NCBI GenBank assembly: GCA_016124585.1
Contig: WGNL01000004.1
Coordinates: 124,001-188,000, forward strand
DNA from: Bacteroidota bacterium
GTDB lineage: Bacteria > Bacteroidota > Bacteroidia > Chitinophagales > Saprospiraceae
Length of the DNA stretch: 64,000 nucleotides
Direction: 5' to 3'
The translations under genes and the position numbers were made by a program. Each line of letters opens with the position of its first letter. Within the stretch, counting starts at the first letter, position 1. Below the pieces are notes generated by a model. That model searched no databases, was not told the origin of the DNA, and saw only the letters and a program-made list of their open reading frames with translations. Below are positions 9,359 through 17,905 of this stretch, piece by piece.

Positions 9359-9828
9359 AGGTCGAGTTTTGGATAATTGGCAAAACGGCCTTCCCATACC
9401 TTGAAGAGGGCATGGCCGTTTATGAAAAACGGTTGGTGCATTACCTTCCTTTTACCATTTCGATATTGCCGGACATCAAACATGCGGGCAACCTACAACC
9501 CGAACAACTGAAGCAAAAAGAAGGCGAGCTGGTAATTTCACGACTTAAGAAAGAGGATTTATTAGTTTTGCTGGATGAAAGAGGCAAGCAGTTGACCTCA
9601 ATGGAGTTTTCAAATTTCATGGAACAGAAACTACAATTAAGTTCCAAACGGCTTGTTTTTTTAGTGGGAGGTGCCTGGGGATTTTCAGAAGCGATTTACC
9701 AGCGAGCCGACCAAAAACTTTCGTTGTCAAAAATGACTTTTTCCCATCAAATGGTTCGATTGTTTTTTCTTGAGCAACTGTATCGGGCCATGACGATTTT
9801 ACGTGGAGAATCTTATCATAATGAATGA
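9355..9828 (+). CDS. rlmH: 23S rRNA (pseudouridine1915-N3)-methyltransferase RlmH
   Basis: A 157-residue SPOUT-class methyltransferase of normal family length that methylates pseudouridine 1915 in helix 69 of 23S rRNA. The SAM-binding knot is visible as LVFLVGGAWGFSEA followed by the conserved LSLSKMTFSHQMVRLFFLEQ and a C-terminal RGESYHNE typical of the family. It overlaps nnr by ATGA and is probably co-transcribed with it. Confidence 0.95.
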   Translation: MKVEFWIIGKTAFPYLEEGMAVYEKRLVHYLPFTISILPDIKHAGNLQPEQLKQKEGELVISRLKKEDLLVLLDERGKQLTSMEFSNFMEQKLQLSSKRLVFLVGGAWGFSEAIYQRADQKLSLSKMTFSHQMVRLFFLEQLYRAMTILRGESYHNE

Positions 9829-9843
9829 ATTTGGGTTACAAGC

Positions 9844-9874
9844 TTTAGGTTTTGGGGTGCTTCCAAAACCTAAA
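9844..9874 (+). repeat. Perfect 12-bp inverted repeat between rlmH and the rhomboid gene
   Basis: TTTAGGTTTTGG (9844-9855) and CCAAAACCTAAA (9863-9874) with a 7-base loop. No T-run follows on the plus strand, so a classic terminator is doubtful. It may be a leader hairpin of the rhomboid gene or an RNA-stabilising element. Confidence 0.55.
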
Positions 9875-9899
9875 ACATGAAACCAAAAACTTTCGATAA

Positions 9900-10526
9900 A
9901 TGTCCATCACCGTTACCCTTGTTATCATAGCCATTACTGGGCTTGTATCTTGGCAGGCTTTCAACAACCGTGATTTGTTCTTGAAGTTCATGCACTATCC
10001 CTATGAGGAGCAGCGTGACAAAGAATATTACCGTTGGGTCACCTCCATGTTCCTGCATGGCAGTTGGATACATCTGGGTGTCAATATGTTTGTGTTGTGG
10101 AGCTTTGGCACTTTTATAGAAGGCACTTTTGTGAATATTTTTGGAGATGTTATGGGGCGTGTAAATTTCTTGGCGCTTTACCTTTTCTCAGGAATTTTTG
10201 CAGATATACCTACTTACCTGAAGCATAAAAACAACCAATCATTTAGTAGTGTTGGAGCTTCCGGTGCCACTTCTGGAATCATGTTCGCATTTGTATTGCT
10301 GCGCCCTTGGGACATGATATACTTTTTTGGCGTGATACCTATACCTGCAATATTAGCAGCGGTGCTCTATCTTTTTTACTCTTCTTATTCCGCCAAAAAA
10401 GAAAGCCGCATCGACCATGAGGCTCACTTCTGGGGGGCAGTTTTTGGCTTTGTTTTTACCATTGCCATAAAACCCGAACTCTTCTCAGGGTTTTTAAATG
10501 AGATCGTGAACGGGATGCCATTTTAA
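9900..10526 (+). CDS. Rhomboid family intramembrane serine protease
   Basis: A 208-residue integral membrane protease with about six hydrophobic segments. The catalytic pair is visible: Ser121 in GASGATSG and His176 in EAHFWGA. The supporting oxyanion/loop residues HxxxN are His58 and Asn62 (IHLGVNMF). It cleaves within transmembrane segments of unknown partners. It follows nnr-rlmH in the same direction, 71 bases downstream, and ends before a bidirectional terminator shared with the convergent SPFH gene. Confidence 0.92.
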   Translation: MSITVTLVIIAITGLVSWQAFNNRDLFLKFMHYPYEEQRDKEYYRWVTSMFLHGSWIHLGVNMFVLWSFGTFIEGTFVNIFGDVMGRVNFLALYLFSGIFADIPTYLKHKNNQSFSSVGASGATSGIMFAFVLLRPWDMIYFFGVIPIPAILAAVLYLFYSSYSAKKESRIDHEAHFWGAVFGFVFTIAIKPELFSGFLNEIVNGMPF

Positions 10527-10550
10527 CCAGCCCAATTGTGGCAAAAAAAG

Positions 10551-10590
10551 AAACCCTGTTAGTGTTGAAATACTAACAGGGTTTTGTTTT
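10551..10590. terminator. Bidirectional intrinsic terminator
   Basis: AAACCCTGTTAGT (10551-10563) pairs perfectly with ACTAACAGGGTTT (10572-10584) around an 8-base loop, with T-rich flank on the plus strand and A-rich flank on the other side. It separates the convergent rhomboid and SPFH genes. Its stem core recurs at 33320-33358. Confidence 0.88.
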
Positions 10591-10603
10591 GCAAAAAAGT
10601 CAA

Positions 10604-11515
10604 TTATTTCTTCAACATCTTGTCGCCCAAATCCTTCGTAGCCACCAAAGACGTTACCATGGAGGTAAGCATGTCCGTAGCAGCGGTAGGTGCATTGGGC
10701 ATGAGAATCAATGTGCTGTTGGCATTTTCACCCACGGAATGAAGCGTATCGTAATGTTGTGTGATGACAATCAATGCTGATGCTTCCTGTGAATTGATGC
10801 CGACCTTGTTGAGTACCGTCACGCTTTCCTCCAAGCCCCGAGCTATTTCCCGGCGCTGGTCAGCAATACCTTGACCCTGAAGTCGCTTGCTTTCTGCCTC
10901 TGCACGAGCTTTTGCCACGATACGGATTTTCTCAGCTTCACCTTCATACTCCGCCGCTGTTTTCTTACGCTCGGCAGCGTTGATGTGGTTCATGGCTTCT
11001 TTTACGGCAGCGGCTGGGTCTATGTCAGTGACAAGTGCCTTAACAATTGAGTATCCATACTCATTCATCGCCTCGTCCAACTCACGTTTGATGGCCACAG
11101 CGATATCATCCTTGCGCTCAAAAACATCATCCAATTTCATCTTAGGTACCTCTGCCCGTACTACATCAAAGATGTAAGATGACATCTGTTCGTATGGGTT
11201 TTGAAGTTTATAAAAGGCGTCGTAGATGGATTCAGGCTTTATCATGTACTGCACAGAAACCTTGATGCTAACGAAAACATCATCCTTAGTTTTGGTCTCT
11301 ACCGGTACATCCAATTGTTGGATTTTCAGGCTGATTCGGCCAGCAATTGAGTCCACAAACGGGATTTTGAATTGCAAACCTGCCTGTCGGATGCTTTGGA
11401 ATTTTCCAAAGCGATGAATGATAACAGCGGTTTGTTGCTTGACCGTAAAAAGGCCAGTAGTAAGGAGCAAGAAGCCCAAGAAAATTAGTACAACCATAGC
11501 GAACGGAATTTCCAT
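10604..11515 (-). CDS. SPFH/Band 7 domain protein (stomatin/prohibitin-like)
   Basis: A 303-residue membrane-anchored scaffold protein. One N-terminal transmembrane segment (MVVLIFLGFLLLTTGLF) is followed by an SPFH domain of about 180 residues (QQTAVIIHRFGKFQSIRQ through VTDIDPAAAVKEAMNHINAA). An Ala/Glu/Lys/Arg-rich coiled coil follows (AERKKTAAEYEGEAEKIR, AKARAEAESKRLQGQG). Homologues oligomerise in functional membrane microdomains and control membrane proteases; which partner is used here is unknown. No NfeD partner gene lies beside it. Confidence 0.9.
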   Translation of the reverse strand: MEIPFAMVVLIFLGFLLLTTGLFTVKQQTAVIIHRFGKFQSIRQAGLQFKIPFVDSIAGRISLKIQQLDVPVETKTKDDVFVSIKVSVQYMIKPESIYDAFYKLQNPYEQMSSYIFDVVRAEVPKMKLDDVFERKDDIAVAIKRELDEAMNEYGYSIVKALVTDIDPAAAVKEAMNHINAAERKKTAAEYEGEAEKIRIVAKARAEAESKRLQGQGIADQRREIARGLEESVTVLNKVGINSQEASALIVITQHYDTLHSVGENANSTLILMPNAPTAATDMLTSMVTSLVATKDLGDKMLKK

Positions 11516-12078
11516 TTTTGTATTTTTTATGAATAAATTTGGTTAAAAGACGTTGCCACAATGTAGTATTTACTTTGGGTTTGGCCTATTTTTCTACACA
11601 AATTCTACGAAAAACCCGACGAGAAGATACATGCGTTGATTACCAGCAAAAGTCAAAAAAGAAAAACGCCGACAGGGCTGCAGCCCTGTCGGCGTTAGAT
11701 GAAAAAAGAAAAACCACACAAGCACAGAAGGCGTTTAGGACCCCTTCTTCACATGGTTAAGGTAGTCGGACTGTTTTCGGTAATCCTCCCGTTCCAGCGC
11801 CGAAACGTTGGAAGCCGGACAAGTCAACGGCTGAGGCCCGCCCTACTTGCAAATCCAAATCACTCCCTCTAGTTTGAAATGTTGAGTCAAAACAAATTGG
11901 TGTACTTGTGCGGTTGTTTCTTTAAACAACGAATTGTTTGTGATGGCAATGTAGTGGGTTTTTCTTTAAGGTGAAAGTTAAATCAATATTTTTCTTTCAA
12001 AAAAAGTACTGCCATGATGTTCTTGCTTCGGTGATGCACACATCTCAACCTAAAAGGCACACATGCACTTTTGATTGC
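11516..12078. other. Gene-poor 563-bp interval
   Basis: No convincing gene. It holds a minus-strand terminator-like palindrome (11665-11696, listed separately). On the minus strand there is a 35-codon open stretch (11735-11842) ending EREDYRKQSDYLNHVKKGS, which looks like the C-terminal scrap of a lost protein. I do not recognise the family. The part nearest the TonB receptor stop is AT-rich and featureless to me. Confidence 0.5.
11654..11696 (-). terminator. 32-bp perfect palindrome with minus-strand U-tract
   Basis: 11665-11696 is a perfect 32-base palindrome (half-site AACGCCGACAGGGCTG). On the minus strand it is followed by a T-rich run (11654-11664), giving the form of a strong intrinsic terminator. 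It lies 383 bases past the TonB-receptor stop and upstream of the SPFH gene. It could end a long 3' UTR, end a small RNA, or be a REP-like palindrome. Confidence 0.65.
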
Positions 12079-14514
12079 TTAAAACCTAGCGCCTAAAGAA
12101 ACCAAAAAGCTTCGGCCATCTGAGGGCAGTATCCCTGGACCTGGATAACCTGTTGCTCTACGGGTGAAATAATGCTCATCAGTCAGGTTGCCAATCGAAC
12201 ATTTAAGGGAATATCTTTCCAGAAAATGATAGGTTAGGTTAAAATCGGTTATCAGATATGAAGGTACCAGGCCATTCACACCGCTTGCCGTCGATTTGGT
12301 GTTCAAGGCATCTGAATATGACTCACCAACATAGCTTATCTGAAGTGTTCCAGTAAGCTTTTTATAGCGTAAATTGATACCGTTCCTGCTCGTGCAGTTT
12401 GGAATATTTTCAGCCTTGTTGTCTTTGATGTTGACGTTTTCACCAGCAACAGCTACTGTTCCGGCAGTATATTTTGCTGAATTGAAGGCTGTGGAAGTGA
12501 AAAGGCTGAAATCAAATCCAGCTACGTTGGCTTTGAACATTCTAAGTGGGTAAATTTCAAGGAAAATCTCAGAGCCTTGGTTTAGCAAGTCACCGATATT
12601 GGTTTTGTAGAAAATGGTCTGTCCATTCTCGCTTTCGACCAAAGTGCCTATCCTGTCATCGTATTGCAACCGGAAATAATTCAAGTCATACTGTAGAAAA
12701 CCATTAAGGTTGCCCCGAATACCTATTTCAGAATTGTTGCCCCTCGAATCCTTCAAATCAGGATTGGTCCGGTCAAAATCAGTGGCCGGTATTAGGTCGG
12801 AATGCAATACTGGCCGAAAATTTTGCGTGAAATTGGCATAAGCACTGATGTTTTTATCAAACTCATATTCTGAACCAATGCCGAACAACGGAAAGCTCCG
12901 TTTGAGTGTGTAGGGGAGATTGGCACTTGGTGTGAGATTGTCAATGCGGCCAGTCATTTCAGAATTGATGTATTCAAACCGTACACCTGGTGTCACCGAA
13001 AATTTAGGTGTCAAGTTGAACACATTTTCAGCGAATGCCGCATAGTTGTGCGTACGGAACACCAAGTCGATTTTATAAGGTGAAATCAGTGAAAGGTCGA
13101 AATCCTTGTCGGTAGTACCCAAACCTTTTTGCTTGCGCAAAGTGCGGCTATCACCATAGCGCACACCGAAGGCAATATCACTTTTACCGTTCAGCAATGA
13201 ATAGGATTGTCTTAGCTTGGCCTCGCTAGAGTAGCTGTGGTAATAGTCCCTATCAACTTGGCGGGGATTGTACTGGTTTGTCGATTCATTGATCGTGTCA
13301 TTGACAGTTGGAAGTGTGATAAACTGAACACTGTTCCGTTCACCAATGATGCCAGAACCCCGTACTGACAAGTAGGTATTGGAAGATAGCTTGGCCGTGA
13401 AATGGAGCGATGGTACGTAAATGGTTGGGTTGAAATAGTTCCTATCCCGGTTCGATTGGCGAGGGTCTTCCTCAAACATGGCATCCGTCAAGCCCGCCGC
13501 AAAATGGTTTACATAATTCATGTGCGATAAACTCGCCACCAAACGAATACCTGGGGCAAAATCATAGGCCAAGGATGTATGCCAAGCCTTGAAATTGTAA
13601 TCGCTGTTTTTCCGCCAGCCATCGGAACGGCGGAAATCATAATAGGCCGAATAGCTCAATTTGCCCGTCTTTCCTCCAAGCGCATTGTAGGAACTAAAAA
13701 GACCGAAAGTGCCGACCGTTTGCTTGGTTTCAAAAGAAAGCTGTTTGGTGGTGTCAGGCTCTTTGATGATGTAGTTTAACATGCCACCAAACTGCGGGCC
13801 GTATTGAAGCGCACCCGACCCCCGCACAATTTCCACCCGACCTAGCGCTTCTGCTGGCGGATTGTAATGTGCTTCTGGATACCCGAACAAGTCAGAATTG
13901 ATGACGTCGCCATTTTGTCGGACGTTCAGTTCCCAAGTGCGGTGAGGGTTCAAGCCACGGGTAGAGATGCCCACTTGGTTGCCAGTACCGTCCATTTCCC
14001 ACACCGTAACGCCCGGCACTTTTGCGAATATCTGTCGGGGGCTGTTCTCGGCAAGATTCGCATCAGAGTTCTGCAAATTGATGACTTCCGTTTTTTTGCC
14101 AGCATAGATTTCTGTGCCTTGGATTTTGGGTAGGGTAGTGATTTCCGTTTGCCTTTTGCCAGTCACTTCGCTGATTTCAAGCAGGAAGACTTTATCATTG
14201 AGCACGAAACTCCGGGTATACGTACCAATATTTTTCAAATTGATATTTTCCTCAAAAAGCTCGTAGGAGACGTGCTGAATGCTCAGTTTGTATTTGCCCA
14301 AAGGGATGTTTTCAATGCTGAAATTACCTTTTTCATCCGAGATAGTACCCTTTTCAAGTGGCATGATAAGGATGCTTGCATTGGGAATGGCCTCGCCCAA
14401 CTTAGTGGCCACATGGCCATTGATAGCAGCGAATTTTTTTTGGGAATAGCCATTCTCTGACATTGCCATCAGGAAAACAGCAACAATGAAACATGGAAAT
14501 AAAGTTGACCTCAT
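12079..14514 (-). CDS. FecA-like TonB-dependent outer-membrane receptor
   Basis: An 811-residue outer-membrane importer. A signal peptide is followed by a carboxypeptidase-regulatory-like domain at about 29-110 (INGHVATKLGEAIPNASILI). The plug covers about 135-245 and includes FAKVPGVTVWEMDG, STRGLNPHR, VEIVRGSGALQYGP and GGMLNYI. A 22-strand barrel ends in the terminal Phe typical of outer-membrane proteins. Plug motifs resemble ferric dicitrate (FecA) receptors, so iron-chelate uptake is the best guess. No FecI/FecR pair and no SusD partner is adjacent. Confidence 0.88.
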   Translation of the reverse strand: MRSTLFPCFIVAVFLMAMSENGYSQKKFAAINGHVATKLGEAIPNASILIMPLEKGTISDEKGNFSIENIPLGKYKLSIQHVSYELFEENINLKNIGTYTRSFVLNDKVFLLEISEVTGKRQTEITTLPKIQGTEIYAGKKTEVINLQNSDANLAENSPRQIFAKVPGVTVWEMDGTGNQVGISTRGLNPHRTWELNVRQNGDVINSDLFGYPEAHYNPPAEALGRVEIVRGSGALQYGPQFGGMLNYIIKEPDTTKQLSFETKQTVGTFGLFSSYNALGGKTGKLSYSAYYDFRRSDGWRKNSDYNFKAWHTSLAYDFAPGIRLVASLSHMNYVNHFAAGLTDAMFEEDPRQSNRDRNYFNPTIYVPSLHFTAKLSSNTYLSVRGSGIIGERNSVQFITLPTVNDTINESTNQYNPRQVDRDYYHSYSSEAKLRQSYSLLNGKSDIAFGVRYGDSRTLRKQKGLGTTDKDFDLSLISPYKIDLVFRTHNYAAFAENVFNLTPKFSVTPGVRFEYINSEMTGRIDNLTPSANLPYTLKRSFPLFGIGSEYEFDKNISAYANFTQNFRPVLHSDLIPATDFDRTNPDLKDSRGNNSEIGIRGNLNGFLQYDLNYFRLQYDDRIGTLVESENGQTIFYKTNIGDLLNQGSEIFLEIYPLRMFKANVAGFDFSLFTSTAFNSAKYTAGTVAVAGENVNIKDNKAENIPNCTSRNGINLRYKKLTGTLQISYVGESYSDALNTKSTASGVNGLVPSYLITDFNLTYHFLERYSLKCSIGNLTDEHYFTRRATGYPGPGILPSDGRSFLVSLGARF

Positions 14515-14781
14515 TTTTACAGATTGTTAAAAAACTAATGAATGCCGCAAAGGTAGGTTCGATAAATATGTAAAAACTTAAAGGGTCATTAGGATAGGCT
14601 AAGAATATACTTAGAATTGGTAATGCCTTCGGGCGGTGATTTTATGCTTGCACTAGATGCTGCTGCCCATGTGTCTAAGATGCAACTTCTTTGCAATAAT
14701 CAGTAAAGCAGCATGGGCCGATAGAATGGCATACCGCTTTTGAAGATGAAGACATGCTATCAACAAGGCGCTCATTATAGC

Positions 14782-16311
14782 TCATCGTTTTGAAATGACA
14801 AACCTCTCCACGGCCCTGACTTCCCCAGCATCCACGTACTGCAAATAGTACGACCCCGCTGCCCAGTCCCGCACAGGCACGATAAAGGTATCCTTTGGGG
14901 AACCGCTGGCGAACTCCTTCACCAGCTTGCCATTGGCATCATAAATCCGGAAGCTTGCCTTTTGCAGCGGCTGTGGTGTCCTTAGCTCGAAGTTCAGGAA
15001 ATCGGTGGTGGGGTTCGGGTAGATGGCCAGTCTTATTTCCGCCAGTTCTTCCTTTGTGGCATTGGGCCCATCGTTGGCATTGCAGCCGGGGATGAGGCAG
15101 CCGAAGGAGTCCAGCTTCATCAGCCAGCCCAAGTTTTTTAATTGCCCGGCCATGATGTAGCCTCCATCTTGTGTGGCTTTAAAGTCCACAGGTTCGTAGT
15201 ATTTGTCGATTCCTTCTATAAAAGTTAAGTACCTGGCCCACAAGCTGTCACCTTGATTAGAGACCTTTATGACCCAGCTGCCCCACTTTTCCTCCCCGAA
15301 GGATTTGTCCTCAATCAGGTTCCCACAAGACACAAAGCCTTCTCCGTCTGTGGCTATAACAATCTTTGAAAGCCCTGTTCCACCTGTTGGCCTGTTGCCT
15401 CTCAGCTCCCTGCCCCACATAAATTGATGGTTAGTATTGAGTTTAAAAATATAGCTGTTCCACCTCAGTTGGCCAATGCTAGAATTAACTGGATGTTCTA
15501 TTCCTTTACCGCTTGATACCACCAACCCACCATCCGATGCCTTAACCATTGAATGCGCAATATCCCACAATTGTCCAGTCGGTGAAAGGTATTCCCAAAG
15601 CACGGTTCCAATACTATCAACCTTAAAAATATAGGTACGACTGATATAGTTTTTAATGTTTGTGTTTGTGTTAGCTCTGTTTGAACCAATAATAAGCCCT
15701 CCATCGTTATCTAGTATCATTGACCCTGGCACTTCATCCATTGGACTTCCATAGAGTTTTTCTGACTCAATCTGGTATTGCTCGTCGTGGAATGTCAACA
15801 GTAGTTCATTGTTCAAATTTGCCATTTCAACGATATTTAAGATGGCTAGTTTCCCGTTTTGCATTTTCACCACCTCAAATGGTACAAAAATTTCGTTGTC
15901 AGGGTATGGACTGAGGTATTCTTTTGTGAAAATTGTGTCACCATTTGAATCAAACTTAACTATCCATCCTCTATTAATAGAATCGGAAGCCAGCCCAATG
16001 TCGAGCAATCCTCCATCTTCTGTTGGGAGTATATCTCCATACCAAGTTTGATAATCCTTATTGTCAGAAACTAGTTTCTCTGTAAATACTGTGTCACCAT
16101 TTAGGCCAAACTTGACAAAAATATTCCCAATTGAGTTGCTTCCACTTGTTGTATCCGTAATTATGCCAGTCACATAATAGCAACTATCTGTGCAATAAAC
16201 ACTTCTAAGAAAAATAAATGGATACCCAAGATCTGATTGAAAGTTGAAGGTTGTCTGCTGCCCAGCCAAGAGATTGGAGCATAATAGCAAAATTGGAATC
16301 AAGTTTTTCAT
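14782..16311 (-). CDS. Secreted DGG-repeat (propeller-like) protein with T9SS type-A sorting domain
   Basis: A 509-residue exported protein. Signal peptide MKNLIPILLLCSNLLAG, then repeating blades with a DGG turn (TEDGGLLDIG, NDGGLIIGSN, ASDGGLVVSSG, TQDGGYIMAGQ) suggesting a beta-propeller-like body. A linker LDSFGCLIPGCNA leads to a type-A sorting domain (YPNPTTDFLNFEL to VERFVISKR). Its start is only 6 bases after the stop of the paralog at 16318-17856, so the two form an operon. The last 110 or so codons are nearly identical in DNA to the paralog. Function unknown. Confidence 0.85.
   Translation of the reverse strand: MKNLIPILLLCSNLLAGQQTTFNFQSDLGYPFIFLRSVYCTDSCYYVTGIITDTTSGSNSIGNIFVKFGLNGDTVFTEKLVSDNKDYQTWYGDILPTEDGGLLDIGLASDSINRGWIVKFDSNGDTIFTKEYLSPYPDNEIFVPFEVVKMQNGKLAILNIVEMANLNNELLLTFHDEQYQIESEKLYGSPMDEVPGSMILDNDGGLIIGSNRANTNTNIKNYISRTYIFKVDSIGTVLWEYLSPTGQLWDIAHSMVKASDGGLVVSSGKGIEHPVNSSIGQLRWNSYIFKLNTNHQFMWGRELRGNRPTGGTGLSKIVIATDGEGFVSCGNLIEDKSFGEEKWGSWVIKVSNQGDSLWARYLTFIEGIDKYYEPVDFKATQDGGYIMAGQLKNLGWLMKLDSFGCLIPGCNANDGPNATKEELAEIRLAIYPNPTTDFLNFELRTPQPLQKASFRIYDANGKLVKEFASGSPKDTFIVPVRDWAAGSYYLQYVDAGEVRAVERFVISKR
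14797..15125 (-). repeat. Near-identical 329-bp direct repeat, copy 1 (sorting-domain region)
   Basis: Aligns without gaps to 16333-16661 (offset 1536). I count about eight differing bases. The upstream halves of the two genes are much more diverged, which points to recent gene conversion of the sorting-domain segment. Confidence 0.85.
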
Positions 16312-16317
16312 TTCCGT

Positions 16318-17856
16318 TTATTTTTTCACGACGACAAACCTCTCCACGGCCCTGACTTCCCCAGCATCCACGTACTGCAAATAGTACACCCCCGCTGCCC
16401 AGTCCCGCACAGGCACGATAAAGGTATCCTTTGGGGAACCGCTGGCGAACTCCTTCAACAGCTTGCCATTGGCATCGTAAATCCGGAAGCTGGCCTTTTG
16501 CAGCGGCTGTGGTGTCCTTAGCTCGAAGTTCAGGAAATCGGTGGTGGGGTTGGGGTAGATGGCCAGTCTTATTCCCGCCTGTTCTTCCTTTGTGGCATTG
16601 GGCCCATCGTTGGCATTGCAGCCGGGGATGAGGCAGCCGAAGGAGTCCAGCTTCATCAGCCAACCCCATGTCTCCAATCCTTCTTGTGTATGGCCCGATA
16701 CAATGTACCCGCCATCAGGGGTCGCTTTGAAGTCTTCGGGAGTAGGGCTCCTTAAATGGCCGTCAAAGACGCTGTAATACCTTGCCCAAAGGCTGTCGCC
16801 TTGGTTTGAAACCTTAACAAACCAACTTCCCTGTACTTCACTACCAGTCGAGACATCCTCTCCTAGTCTTCCATAGGCCACATAACCTGTAGCATCTGTT
16901 GCTGCAACGACCTTGGCAAATGCGGGCCTTCCAGCATGTCTCGTACCTCTCAATTCCCTTCCCCACACAAATTGGTGGTTGGCGTTCAGTTTGAAAATAT
17001 ACCCCTGCCACAATTGTATGTTTATATCTACATTCACGACATGTTCGATACCCCTGCCGCTTGCCACCACAAGGCCACCATCGGGGGTTTTGACCATTGA
17101 CTTGGCCATGTCCCACAACTGGCCCGAAGGGGACTGGTACTCCCATTGTACGGCTCCGAGGCTGTCCACTTTGAAGATGTAGGCACGGCTTTTAAAGCCC
17201 TTGAGCACATAATTGTAATTCGTCCTCCAGGCGCCCACGATCAGCCCGCCGTCAGGTTCCACCAATGTCGAGCCTACCAGTTCTGTCATGTCGCCCCCAT
17301 ATGTTTTCTGATGGACTATATTTCCTTGTTCGTCCAGTTTCAATACCACGATATTGGGCTGTACCACATCCTGTGACAGCAAATAGATGCCAGAAAGGTA
17401 ATAGCCGTTTTCATACTGGCTCAGACTATTTGCCGTGATAAAGTTTTCCAGTGGATAGTTAGGATTGATGTATTCTCTAATAAACACCGTATCACCTTCT
17501 GGCGTGTATTTCATAAAGAATATTTTGTCTGGAGTCTCCCCAGCGGTGGCTAGGTTGCTGTCAGGGGTCGTAAACAGGCCCGTGTTCCAATTATAATAGT
17601 TCTTCGAGGGAAGTATCAGTTTTTTGGTGTTAAGAGTGTCACCTATGAGGTTAAACTTCAAGAAGAGGCTGCCAGTCTGGCCTTGTTGGTTGGTTGTATC
17701 CGTTATTACCCCCGTTACGTAATAGCAGCTATCGGTCGGGAGGATGTTGGTTAGGTACAAGTCTTTATAACCGAAGTTGGATTGGATGTTGAAGGTGATT
17801 TGCTGACAAATTGCCAAATTAGAACATGTTAAGAAAAAAAGAAATAAATTTTTCAT
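16318..17856 (-). CDS. Secreted DGG-repeat protein with T9SS type-A sorting domain (paralog)
   Basis: A 512-residue paralog of the next gene in the operon. Signal peptide MKNLFLFFLTCSNLAIC, then blade-like repeats (EPDGGLIVGAW, TPDGGLVVASGRG, TPDGGYIVSGH), the LDSFGCLIPGCNA linker and a type-A sorting domain ending VERFVVVKK. A frame extension back to 18048 lies within the upstream protease gene and lacks a signal peptide, so the ATG at 17856 is chosen. An intrinsic terminator separates it from the upstream protease gene. Function unknown; a secreted surface or matrix role is inferred. Confidence 0.85.
   Translation of the reverse strand: MKNLFLFFLTCSNLAICQQITFNIQSNFGYKDLYLTNILPTDSCYYVTGVITDTTNQQGQTGSLFLKFNLIGDTLNTKKLILPSKNYYNWNTGLFTTPDSNLATAGETPDKIFFMKYTPEGDTVFIREYINPNYPLENFITANSLSQYENGYYLSGIYLLSQDVVQPNIVVLKLDEQGNIVHQKTYGGDMTELVGSTLVEPDGGLIVGAWRTNYNYVLKGFKSRAYIFKVDSLGAVQWEYQSPSGQLWDMAKSMVKTPDGGLVVASGRGIEHVVNVDINIQLWQGYIFKLNANHQFVWGRELRGTRHAGRPAFAKVVAATDATGYVAYGRLGEDVSTGSEVQGSWFVKVSNQGDSLWARYYSVFDGHLRSPTPEDFKATPDGGYIVSGHTQEGLETWGWLMKLDSFGCLIPGCNANDGPNATKEEQAGIRLAIYPNPTTDFLNFELRTPQPLQKASFRIYDANGKLLKEFASGSPKDTFIVPVRDWAAGVYYLQYVDAGEVRAVERFVVVKK
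16333..16661 (-). repeat. Near-identical 329-bp direct repeat, copy 2
   Basis: Partner of 14797-15125, encoding the type-A sorting domain and its linker in the upstream paralog. Confidence 0.85.
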
Positions 17857-17861
17857 TTTAC

Positions 17862-17897
17862 AAAATAAAAAGGGGAAGTACAAAGCAGCACTTCCCC
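17862..17897 (-). terminator. Intrinsic terminator after the M43 protease gene
   Basis: GGGGAAGT (17872-17879) and ACTTCCCC (17890-17897) form a perfect 8-bp stem. On the minus strand the stem is followed by TTTTTATTTTG. It sits between the protease stop (17906) and the start of the paralog gene (17856), so the paralog pair probably has its own promoter or relies on read-through. Confidence 0.75.
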
Positions 17898-17905
17898 ATT
17901 GTTTG

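Noticed and set aside
11516-12078. Riboswitch controlling the SPFH gene or iron-responsive element for the TonB receptor
   Set aside because: No known riboswitch core (cobalamin, TPP, FMN or similar) could be recognised, and the receptor's own upstream region is on the other side of the gene.
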